Assembly: GCF_017309955.1 (NCBI RefSeq)
Contig: NZ_CP021247.1
Span: 3,125,001 to 3,189,000 of the forward strand
Origin: Novosphingobium sp. KA1
Lineage (GTDB): Bacteria > Pseudomonadota > Alphaproteobacteria > Sphingomonadales > Sphingomonadaceae
Length of the DNA stretch: 64,000 bases
Direction: 5' to 3'
Made by a program: the position numbers and the translations under genes. The notes beneath the pieces are model-generated. The model was not told where the DNA came from. It saw only the letters and a list, made by a program, of their open reading frames with translations, and did not search any database. Positions 37,082 through 44,293 of this stretch are shown piece after piece. Position 1 is the stretch's first letter, and every line of letters begins with the position of its first letter.

Positions 37082-38077
37082 ATGTTTGGTTTTCTGAAGA
37101 AGCAGTTCGTCGACGTTATCGAATGGCTGGAAAAGCCGGGTGAACTGGCATGGCGGGTGCCGTTCGAGGACCGCGAGATCCAGAACGGCGCACAGCTGAC
37201 GGTGCGCGAGGGGCAGGTCGCGGTCTTTGTCAATGAAGGCTGCGTGGCGGATTTCTTCGAATCCGGCCTGCATACGCTCAATACCGCGAACCTGCCGGTG
37301 CTGACGAGCCTGATGAACTGGGACAAGGGCTTCAAGTCACCCTTCAAGTCCGACGTCGTTTTCCTGTCGCGCAAGGAGCAGCACGGGCTCAAGTGGGGCA
37401 CTGCCCAGCCGGTAACGGTGCGCGATGCCGAATTCGGCGCGCTGCGCATCCGCGCTTTCGGCTCCTATTCGTTCCGTGTGGCGCAGCTCGAACCATTTGT
37501 CTCGCGGGTGGTCGGCACGCTGGAGGGCGTTTCCGCCGCTTCGCTGGAACCGCAGCTGCGCGCCGCGATCCAGACCGCGCTGGCCGCGGCGCTGGGCGGC
37601 AGCGGCATCGCCTTCCTCGACCTCGCCGCCAACCAGCAGGCGCTGTCGGACCGCATCAAGGTGGAAGTCGACAAGGCGTTTGCCCAGTGGGGCCTCGAAT
37701 GCCTGACCTTCTACGTGGAGAGCGTGTCGCTGCCTGAGGACGTGCAGGCCCATCTCGACAAGGGCTCCTCGATGCGGGTGCTGGGCGATCTGGCGCAGTA
37801 TACGCGTTTCCAGGCGGCAGAGGCGATCGAGCAGGCGGCGGGCGCCGATGGCGGCGTGGCCGGGATCGGTGCGGGCGTTGCGGCGGCGACGGCGCTCGGC
37901 GGAGCCATGTCGGCAGGGTTGGGCTCGGGATTGGGGGCTGCCCCGGCCGCTCCTGCGCAGGCGGAGGAAGATCCCATCGCCACGATCGAGAAGCTGCACA
38001 AGCTGGTCACGCTCGGCGCGCTCAGCCAGCAGGAATTCGACGCCAAGAAAGCCGAACTGCTTTCGCGTATTCGCTGA
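37082..38077 (+). CDS. SPFH-domain protein with SHOCT-like tail
   Basis: 331 aa from the ATG at 37082, with GGGGG upstream. Residues ~20-240 form an SPFH/virion-core (YdjI-like) domain: LAWRVPFEDREIQNGAQLTV, REGQVAVFVNEG, then RIRAFGSYSFRVAQLEPFV. Residues ~250-300 are a Gly/Ala-rich flexible linker. The last ~35 residues (IEKLHKLVTLGALSQQEFDAKKAELL) are a SHOCT-type short helical domain. There is no obvious membrane helix, though SPFH proteins assemble on membranes. It opens the cluster with DUF4178, DUF350 and polyamine-type enzymes and is spaced 27 bases from the next gene. Confidence 0.88.
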   Translation: MFGFLKKQFVDVIEWLEKPGELAWRVPFEDREIQNGAQLTVREGQVAVFVNEGCVADFFESGLHTLNTANLPVLTSLMNWDKGFKSPFKSDVVFLSRKEQHGLKWGTAQPVTVRDAEFGALRIRAFGSYSFRVAQLEPFVSRVVGTLEGVSAASLEPQLRAAIQTALAAALGGSGIAFLDLAANQQALSDRIKVEVDKAFAQWGLECLTFYVESVSLPEDVQAHLDKGSSMRVLGDLAQYTRFQAAEAIEQAAGADGGVAGIGAGVAAATALGGAMSAGLGSGLGAAPAAPAQAEEDPIATIEKLHKLVTLGALSQQEFDAKKAELLSRIR

Positions 38078-38104
38078 CGCGAAGGGTTCGGGGGGAATAG
38101 CGGC

Positions 38105-38767
38105 GTGATCAATTGCCCGTCCTGCGGCGCGGCCCTGCCTGTGCGGGGCCTTTCCGCGCCTTATACGACCTGCAGTCATTGCCAGTCGCTGATCTTGCGG
38201 CAGGGCCAGGCGGTGGAGGAGATCGGCAAGGTTGCCGTGGTGCCGGAAGACGTGTCGCCGGTGCGGATCGGCACGCGCTTTCATGTCGGCGGCGTGGACT
38301 TCGTTGCCGCGGGCCGCGTGCGCTGGGGCTGGAGCGGTGGTTCCTGGAATGAATGGCTGCTTTATGCGGCCGATGGCCAGACGCGCTGGCTGGGTGAGGC
38401 CATGGGCATGTACATGCTGACTGCCGAGCGTGCCGATGTCATGACGTCACCGCTCGCGCGCGCCTTTGCGGGGGGCGGCGAACTCGTGCCCGGGCAGACG
38501 CTTGTGGTGGACGCTGCGGAATATGCCGTCTCCGATGTGAAGCAGGCCGAATGCCTTGGCGGCGAGGGTGATCTGCCGTTTCCGCCGCGCACCGGCTGGG
38601 CAATGACCAATGTCGATTTCCGCACGACCGGCGGCGCGGCGCTGTCGCTCCAGCGGGACGGGCAGGGGGCGTCGGCCTGGCTCGGCACCTGGCATGAACT
38701 CGCCGACCTCGCGCCGCGTGCGCTGGCGGAGATCGAGGGCTGGACGGTGCCGGAGGCCATGCGGTGA
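38105..38767 (+). CDS. DUF4178 protein with N-terminal zinc ribbon
   Basis: 220 aa from a GTG at 38105. Cys4, Cys7, Cys23 and Cys26 (NCPSCGAA and CSHCQS) form a treble-clef/zinc-ribbon. The remainder is a single DUF4178 domain (IGTRFHVGGVDFVAAGRVRW, WNEWLLYAADGQTRWLGE). The family is of unknown function and recurs next to SPFH, DUF350 and spermidine-synthase-like genes. The stop overlaps the next start (ATGCGGTGA region, four bases), so the two DUF4178 genes are translationally coupled. Confidence 0.88.
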   Translation: MINCPSCGAALPVRGLSAPYTTCSHCQSLILRQGQAVEEIGKVAVVPEDVSPVRIGTRFHVGGVDFVAAGRVRWGWSGGSWNEWLLYAADGQTRWLGEAMGMYMLTAERADVMTSPLARAFAGGGELVPGQTLVVDAAEYAVSDVKQAECLGGEGDLPFPPRTGWAMTNVDFRTTGGAALSLQRDGQGASAWLGTWHELADLAPRALAEIEGWTVPEAMR

Positions 38768-40089
38768 ACGCACCCAAGCACGCCGTGCGCGCGGTAACCT
38801 GTCCCAGCTGCGGCGGCACTCTGGAGGTGTGCGCGGCGGGCTGGTCGGTGAACCTGGCCTGCCGGTATTGCGGCTCCATTCTCGACGTGTCGCGGCCCGA
38901 AGTGCAGCTCCTTGAGCAGCACAACCGTACCGCTGCCGGTTTCGCGCTGCCGCTTGGCAGCCGGGGGCGGCTGTTCGACACGGAATGGCAAGTGATCGGC
39001 GCGCTGAAACGCAGCGATGCCTGGTCGACCTGGCGCGAATACCTGCTGCTCAATCCTTACGCCGGGTATCGCTGGCTGGTCGAGTACGAGGGCGACTGGA
39101 AGTTCGGCACGATGCTGCTGGGCCGGCCTGAGGAGAACGGCAAGACGGTCGTGTGGCAGGGGCAGCGTTACCGGCAGGAGGACGAGGCGGCGCTGGCCAC
39201 TACCGAGACGGTGATCGGGGAATTCTACTGGCGCGTTTCCAGCGGGGACCGCGTGCTTTGTGCATCCTATACCAGCCGGGATTTCACGCTCTCGCGCGAG
39301 GAAGCGGACGGCGAGGTCAACTGGACCCACCTTGCCGCGCTCTCCGGCGGCCATGTCGAAAGCGCCTTCGGAATCCTGCCTCCCGAGCCGGAAGAACGCC
39401 GGGGGAGCGGCGACAAGGCGCGCGGCTATGCGCTGTTCGAGGCCGAGGCGCAGGCCGAGGCGGCGCGCGGCGTCGACGATATTCCGGCGATGCTTGGCCT
39501 TTCGTTGCTGACGCTCATCGCCGCGCTGGTCCTGATGCTGGGCTTTGCGGGCGGCTCGGCCGAGGTCAGGACGGATATCGAAGCGCCGTTCGGGCGCACC
39601 GCCGAAGGCATTCGCCTCGGTTCGATCACCGTCAACCGCCCCTGGCAGTTCGTCAGCGTCACCGCACGGGCCAATACCCTCGACAATCAGTGGGTCGATC
39701 TCGACTACAGCCTTGTCGACCGGGCGACCGGCCAGTCGATCGATGCCTATGGCCTCGTCGAGCACTACACCGGCCGCGACAGCGACGGCGCGTGGAGCGA
39801 AGGCGATACCAAGGCGACGATCCAGTTCGGTCATATCCGGAAAGGCACGTACGACGTTTTTGTCGATGCCGGTGCGCACCGCTGGCCGACCGACGTGCCG
39901 CCGGTCAATACCGCCTCGCCCTGGGAGGCTTCGACGTATGGCGGATGGGGCGAGGACCGGCCGGGCCCGGTTCCGGTCGAGGTGACGGTGAAGACCAACA
40001 CCGTGCCCAGGGACAACTTCTGGACGCTGTGCATTCTGGTGGCGCTGATGCCCGCCTTCGCACTCTATCGCGGATGGAAATACCGATGA
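38764..40089 (+). CDS. Membrane-anchored DUF4178 protein with zinc ribbon
   Basis: 441 aa from a GTG at 38764. It has a Cys4 zinc ribbon (CPSCGG and CRYCGS, residues ~13-36), a DUF4178 domain to about residue 220 (WSTWREYLLLNPYAGYRWLVE), a membrane helix around 243-262 (LSLLTLIAALVLMLGFAG), a ~150-residue domain after it, probably on the far side of the membrane, and a final helix (LCILVALMPAFALY). The predicted topology places the zinc ribbon in the cytoplasm and the C-terminal domain outside. Coupled to the shorter DUF4178 gene upstream. Confidence 0.85.
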   Translation: MNAPKHAVRAVTCPSCGGTLEVCAAGWSVNLACRYCGSILDVSRPEVQLLEQHNRTAAGFALPLGSRGRLFDTEWQVIGALKRSDAWSTWREYLLLNPYAGYRWLVEYEGDWKFGTMLLGRPEENGKTVVWQGQRYRQEDEAALATTETVIGEFYWRVSSGDRVLCASYTSRDFTLSREEADGEVNWTHLAALSGGHVESAFGILPPEPEERRGSGDKARGYALFEAEAQAEAARGVDDIPAMLGLSLLTLIAALVLMLGFAGGSAEVRTDIEAPFGRTAEGIRLGSITVNRPWQFVSVTARANTLDNQWVDLDYSLVDRATGQSIDAYGLVEHYTGRDSDGAWSEGDTKATIQFGHIRKGTYDVFVDAGAHRWPTDVPPVNTASPWEASTYGGWGEDRPGPVPVEVTVKTNTVPRDNFWTLCILVALMPAFALYRGWKYR

Positions 40090-40127
40090 GGCCCGAACAA
40101 TGAGGTCTGCGCAATGAAGACTTTGCC

Positions 40128-40289
40128 ATGAGCGCGCGCCTGTTCTTCCATGCGCTGTGCTGCCTGTTCCTGCTGGCGGGCGTGGCGGCATCCAGCTTCT
40201 ACGCCTGGTCGCCCTATTCCGACGAGAAACACGAGGCAGGAGGGAACAGCGGTTCCGGCATCCGGGGCAGCGGCCCCACCCACAAGTAA
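40128..40289 (+). CDS. 53-aa single-helix exported or membrane protein
   Basis: Short gene beginning MSARLFFHALCCLFLLAGVA, a hydrophobic signal anchor or signal peptide, followed by an Ala/Ser junction and a hydrophilic Gly/Ser-rich tail ending PTHK. It lies 38 bases after the DUF4178 gene on the same strand with the same codon use. A similar tiny gene is often present at this position in such clusters as I recall; function unknown. Confidence 0.6.
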   Translation: MSARLFFHALCCLFLLAGVAASSFYAWSPYSDEKHEAGGNSGSGIRGSGPTHK

Positions 40290-40310
40290 TTCACGCTGGA
40301 GCCGTTTCCG

Positions 40311-40327
40311 ATCCGATCGCATCGGAT
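40311..40327. repeat. Perfect 7-bp inverted repeat between the two halves of the cluster
   Basis: ATCCGAT-cgc-ATCGGAT, located in the only sizeable gap (130 bases) of the cluster. Without a T run it is not a convincing terminator; it could be an operator or a transcript hairpin. Confidence 0.55.
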
Positions 40328-40419
40328 GAAATGCTCCAAGATTTTGTTTCCACGCGCTTTCCGGGACATCCGGTGATTCCACCTGATCGGAAAACGCCCT
40401 AACGGCAGGGAGCCCAGAC

Positions 40420-40629
40420 ATGCTCACGCTTTCCGTCTTCCTCGCGACCTTGCTCTACGCGGGGCTCGGCATCGTCATCTTCATCATCAGCTTCGTGCTG
40501 GTGGACAAGCTGACCCCGGGCGAACTCTGGCGCGAGATCATCGAGCGCAAGAACATGGCCGTCGCGATCCTCGCGGGCGCCGTGGCGCTCGGCATCTCGA
40601 ACATCATTGCTGCGGCCATTCATGGCTGA
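40420..40629 (+). CDS. DUF350 membrane protein, single unit
   Basis: 69 aa with two hydrophobic helices (FLATLLYAGLGIVIFIISFV and ILAGAVALGISNIIAAAI) and the conserved TPGELWREIIERKNMAVA loop between them. This is one DUF350 unit; E. coli YjfL has two in tandem, so a homodimer is expected here. The family is of unknown function and recurs with glutathionylspermidine or spermidine synthase-like genes. Its end overlaps the next gene by eight bases. Confidence 0.9.
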   Translation: MLTLSVFLATLLYAGLGIVIFIISFVLVDKLTPGELWREIIERKNMAVAILAGAVALGISNIIAAAIHG

Positions 40630-42181
40630 AGGGGACTTTGTGGCAGATGGGGCCGTGGGTGAGGGCGGGGAAAAGGGCCCTGCCTCGCTTGCGGTCATTC
40701 TGCTGGTTTCGGTCCTGGTCGTTGCCACCTGCGGGCTGATCTACGAATTGCTGGCGGGCACGCTGGCGAGCTACCTGCTGGGCGACAGCGTTACCCAGTT
40801 CTCGACAGTGATCGGCTCCTACCTCTTTGCGATGGGCGTGGGCAGCTGGCTCTCGCGCCATGTCCGGGGCGACGAGATCGGCGTTTTCGTGCGGGTGGAA
40901 GTGATGATTGCCGCGCTCGGCGGGTGGTCGGCGGCGGGGCTGTTCATGCTGTTCCCGCTGGTCGGCGATTTCCGTGTCGCGCTCTATGCACTGGTGCTGG
41001 CGATCGGCGTGCTGGTGGGGCTCGAAATCCCGCTGCTGATCCGCATCCTGCGCCACCGTTTCGCGTTTCGCGAACTGGTCTCCAATGTCCTGACGTACGA
41101 CTATGTCGGCGCGCTGATTGCCTCGCTGCTGTTTCCGCTGGTGCTGGTGCCCTGGCTGGGGATGATCCGCACCGGTTTTGTCTTCGGCCTTGCCAACGTG
41201 GCCGTTGCGCTGGCGCTGCTGGTCGCGCTGCGCCGCCAGCGCCGGATCGGCGCGGACATGGCGGCGGCGCTGGTGGTCACGGCGAGCCTGCTGGTCGGAC
41301 TTGCCATGGCGGACCGCATGCAGCGCTGGTCGGAAGTGGCCTTTTATGCCGAGCCGGTGATCCATGCCCGCTCGACGCCCTACCAGCGCATCGTCATCAC
41401 CCGGCGGGGCGAGGACCTGCGCCTTTACCTCAACGGCAACCTCCAGTTCTCGACCCGCGACGAGTATCGCTATCACGAGGCGCTGGTCTGGCCGGTGCTG
41501 GGGCGCGTTGCCCATCCCGCGCAAGTGCTGATCCTTGGCGGAGGGGACGGCCTTGCCGCCCGCGAGGTGCTGCGGGACACCCGCGTGCAGCATCTCACGC
41601 TGGTCGATCTCGACCCGGAAATGACGCACTTGTTCCGCGATACGCCGCAACTGGCCGCGCTCAACGCCCACTCGCTCTCCTCGCCGCGCATCACCGTGCA
41701 CAATGCCGATGCCTTCCGCTGGGTGCGCGAGGCGAGGGGCCCTTACGATGCGGTGATCGTCGACTTTCCCGATCCCACCGAGTTCTCGCTCGGCAAGCTC
41801 TATACCGAGAGTTTCTACCGCGAGGTCGCCCGCCTGCTCGCACCCGGCGGGGTGATGACGGTGCAGAGCACCTCGCCGCTGATCGCCCCGCGCTCCTACT
41901 GGACGGTGGCAACCACGCTGGAGGCCGCCGGTCTGTTCTCGCGCGGTTATCACGCCTATGTGCCGAGCTTCGGCGAATGGGGCTTCACGCTCGCCGCGCA
42001 CAGGCCATTGACGGATGCGGTGAAGCTGCCCGGCGGCCTGCGCTTCCTGACCGCCTCCAGCGAGCGGGCGATGTTCGATTTCCCGCCCGACATGGCCCGC
42101 CGGCCGACCCCGGTGAACCGCCTCGACAACCAGGCCCTCGTGCGCAGCTTTGCCGAGGAATGGGGCAAGTATGAAGGCTGA
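40622..42181 (+). CDS. Membrane-anchored spermidine-synthase-like aminopropyltransferase
   Basis: 519 aa from the ATG at 40622, which overlaps the DUF350 stop. Residues ~20-230 contain about seven membrane helices (LAVILLVSVLVVATCGLIYE first). Residues ~240-500 are the aminopropyltransferase domain: STPYQRIVIT, LYLNGNLQFSTRDEYRYHEAL, the AdoMet-binding VLILGGGDGLAAREVL, LVDLDPEMTHL and the acidic YDAVIVDFPDPTEF. The motif set is that of spermidine synthases that use decarboxylated AdoMet. The downstream speD-type gene would supply that donor. The amine acceptor is unknown; the membrane part suggests a product made or delivered at the membrane. Confidence 0.9.
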   Translation: MAEGDFVADGAVGEGGEKGPASLAVILLVSVLVVATCGLIYELLAGTLASYLLGDSVTQFSTVIGSYLFAMGVGSWLSRHVRGDEIGVFVRVEVMIAALGGWSAAGLFMLFPLVGDFRVALYALVLAIGVLVGLEIPLLIRILRHRFAFRELVSNVLTYDYVGALIASLLFPLVLVPWLGMIRTGFVFGLANVAVALALLVALRRQRRIGADMAAALVVTASLLVGLAMADRMQRWSEVAFYAEPVIHARSTPYQRIVITRRGEDLRLYLNGNLQFSTRDEYRYHEALVWPVLGRVAHPAQVLILGGGDGLAAREVLRDTRVQHLTLVDLDPEMTHLFRDTPQLAALNAHSLSSPRITVHNADAFRWVREARGPYDAVIVDFPDPTEFSLGKLYTESFYREVARLLAPGGVMTVQSTSPLIAPRSYWTVATTLEAAGLFSRGYHAYVPSFGEWGFTLAAHRPLTDAVKLPGGLRFLTASSERAMFDFPPDMARRPTPVNRLDNQALVRSFAEEWGKYEG

Positions 42182-43808
42182 GCAAACAGCCGGGCCGAGC
42201 AGGCGGCAGGTTCTGGCGGGCGGTACGCTTGCCGCCGGCGCGATGGCGCTGGGCGGATGCGGCGAGGAGGCCATGGCCGGAGAACTCGGCGGGGCGGACT
42301 GGCAGCGCGGCCACCTGCTGCGCGACCGGCGCTTTCCCGAGCCGCAGGGGCCGGTGGAGGAAATCGATGTCGTGATCGCGGGCGGCGGCGCGGCGGGCCT
42401 CGCGGCAGGATGGCGGCTGGCGGAAGCCGGCTTTGACCGTTTCACCCTGTTCGAACTGGAAGACAGGACCGGCGGCAATGCGCGTCATGGCAGGAATGCC
42501 GTCAGCGCTTATCCGCTCGGCGCGCATTACCTGCCGGTGCCCAACCGCGAGGCGACGGCGCTGCGCCGCATGCTCGGCCAGTTCGGCATGATGACGGGTG
42601 AGCGGGACGGGGTGCCGGTCTACGATCCCTACCAGCTTTGCGCGGACCTTGAGGAACGCCTGCTCTGGCGCGGGCGCTGGCAGGAAGGGCTGTTTCCCAA
42701 TTCGGGCGTGACTGCGGCCGATCGCGCCCAGCATGCCGCGTTTGAGCGGCGGATGGCGGATCTGCGCAAGGCCGTGGGATCGGATGGCCGTCCCGCCTTT
42801 GCCATTCCCATGGCCTTTTCGAGCGCCGACCCAGCCTTCCGCGCGCTTGATGGCATGAACTTCGCGCAGTGGCTTGATGGCGAGCATTTCACCTCGCCGG
42901 TGCTGCGCGCCTATCTGCGCTATTGCTGCCGGGACGATTATGGCAGCGAGCCCGAGCATGTCTCGGCATGGGCGGGCATCCACTATTTTGCAGGACGCCG
43001 GGGCTGGGCCAGCGATGGCGACGGCGACCGGGAACTGACATGGCCGGAAGGCAACGGCCGCCTCGTCTCGCTGATGGCGGGGCGGATCGCGCCGCACCTG
43101 AAACCGGCCCATAGCGTGTTCCGGGTGGAGCCGGACGGCGATGGCGCGCTGGTCGACCTGTTCGATCACGCCGCGCGCCGCAGCCGCCGCTTGCGGGCCA
43201 GGGCCGTCATCATGGCCATGCCCCATTTCGTGGCCGCGCGGGTCGCGCCCAAGTTCGTGGCCAAGTTCGCAGGTGAGGACGCCATGTCCTATGCGCCCTG
43301 GGTGGTGGCCAATGTCACGGTGGGCCGCCATCCCGAGGGCAAGGGCGTATCGCTCGCGTGGGACAATGTCTCGACCGCCAGCGAATCGCTCGGCTACGTG
43401 GTCGCCACGCATCAGAGTGAAGCCAGCGACGGCGGGCCGACGGTGCTGACCTGGTACCTGCCGCTGTCGAAGGAGAAGCCGGAAGCGGCGCGCAAGATCA
43501 TGATGACGCGCCCGCTGCGGGAGTGGCAGCGGATCGTGCGCGACGACCTGCTGGGCATGAACCCCGATCTTGACGGCGCCATCGAGCGGATCGACGTGTG
43601 GCGCTGGGGACATGCGATGATCCGCCCCACGCCCGGTTTCCTTTCCGATCCGGCCCGCGGCGCGGCGATCGCCGCCCGGCCGCCGGTGCTGTTTGCCCAT
43701 TCGGACATGAGCGGCCTGTCGCTGTTCGAGGAGGCGCATTATCGCGGCGTCGTCGCCGCCGAAGCGGCGCTCGCCCACCTTGGTCTTCCATTCGAAAGTC
43801 TCGCTTGA
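42171..43808 (+). CDS. Tat-exported FAD-dependent amine-oxidase-like oxidoreductase
   Basis: 545 aa from the ATG at 42171, overlapping the aminopropyltransferase stop by 11 bases. It starts with a twin-arginine signal (PSRRQVLAGGTLAAGAMALG, followed by a Cys that could be lipidated). An FAD-binding Rossmann motif follows at ~residues 65-100 (VVIAGGGAAGLAAGWRLAEAG, LFELEDRTGGNA). The C-terminal part has LFAHSDMSGLSLFEEAHYRG, typical of the FAD-binding end of amine oxidases. A polyamine oxidase role is suggested by neighbours, not by specific motifs. Folded export through Tat fits a cofactor-bound enzyme. Confidence 0.85.
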   Translation: MKAEQTAGPSRRQVLAGGTLAAGAMALGGCGEEAMAGELGGADWQRGHLLRDRRFPEPQGPVEEIDVVIAGGGAAGLAAGWRLAEAGFDRFTLFELEDRTGGNARHGRNAVSAYPLGAHYLPVPNREATALRRMLGQFGMMTGERDGVPVYDPYQLCADLEERLLWRGRWQEGLFPNSGVTAADRAQHAAFERRMADLRKAVGSDGRPAFAIPMAFSSADPAFRALDGMNFAQWLDGEHFTSPVLRAYLRYCCRDDYGSEPEHVSAWAGIHYFAGRRGWASDGDGDRELTWPEGNGRLVSLMAGRIAPHLKPAHSVFRVEPDGDGALVDLFDHAARRSRRLRARAVIMAMPHFVAARVAPKFVAKFAGEDAMSYAPWVVANVTVGRHPEGKGVSLAWDNVSTASESLGYVVATHQSEASDGGPTVLTWYLPLSKEKPEAARKIMMTRPLREWQRIVRDDLLGMNPDLDGAIERIDVWRWGHAMIRPTPGFLSDPARGAAIAARPPVLFAHSDMSGLSLFEEAHYRGVVAAEAALAHLGLPFESLA

Positions 43809-44200
43809 TGGCGCATCAACCCGATAGCAGCCTGCACCTCATCGCCGACCTTGCGGAGTGCCAGGGCCTTGGTGATCTCGCGCGGGTCGAGGCAGCGCTG
43901 CGCGAGGCGGCGGAGGCCGCGCATGCCACCGTGCTCGACGTGCGGCTCCACCACTTCGGGCCGGGCATGGGGGTGACGGGGGTGGCGCTGCTGGCCGAAT
44001 CGCACATTTCGATCCACACCTGGCCGGAGCACGGCGTGGCCGCCGTGGACCTCTTTGTCTGCGGCCGGCAGGCCGACGCGGAAGCAGGGCTCGCGTGCAT
44101 CACGGCGCGCCTGCAGGGCCGGGTGGCCATGAAGCAGGCGGTTCGGCGGCTTGGCTTGCCGGTTGCGGGAGGGGAGAAATTGCGCAGCGCCCACGCATGA
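43808..44200 (+). CDS. speD: S-adenosylmethionine decarboxylase proenzyme (SpeD/SpeH type)
   Basis: 130 aa from the ATG at 43808, which overlaps the previous stop (TGATG). The autocleavage and active-site motif ESHISIHTWPE is present; cleavage before the second Ser creates the pyruvoyl group. LHHFGPGMGVTGVALL precedes it and the length is typical of the small bacterial class. The product, decarboxylated AdoMet, is the aminopropyl donor for the spermidine-synthase-like enzyme two genes upstream. It is the last gene of the cluster. Confidence 0.95.
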   Translation: MAHQPDSSLHLIADLAECQGLGDLARVEAALREAAEAAHATVLDVRLHHFGPGMGVTGVALLAESHISIHTWPEHGVAAVDLFVCGRQADAEAGLACITARLQGRVAMKQAVRRLGLPVAGGEKLRSAHA

Positions 44201-44293
44201 TTGCGGCTGCTGCAACAAATCGCCATTGAAGCTTCATCTGAAGCCGTTAACGCCCCGCCACGACATACGCTCGTGGGCGCAGGGGAAACGGCA

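Noticed and set aside
40311..40327. Intrinsic terminator between the DUF4178 and DUF350 genes
   Set aside because: Only 7 bp of stem and no T run; listed as an inverted repeat instead.
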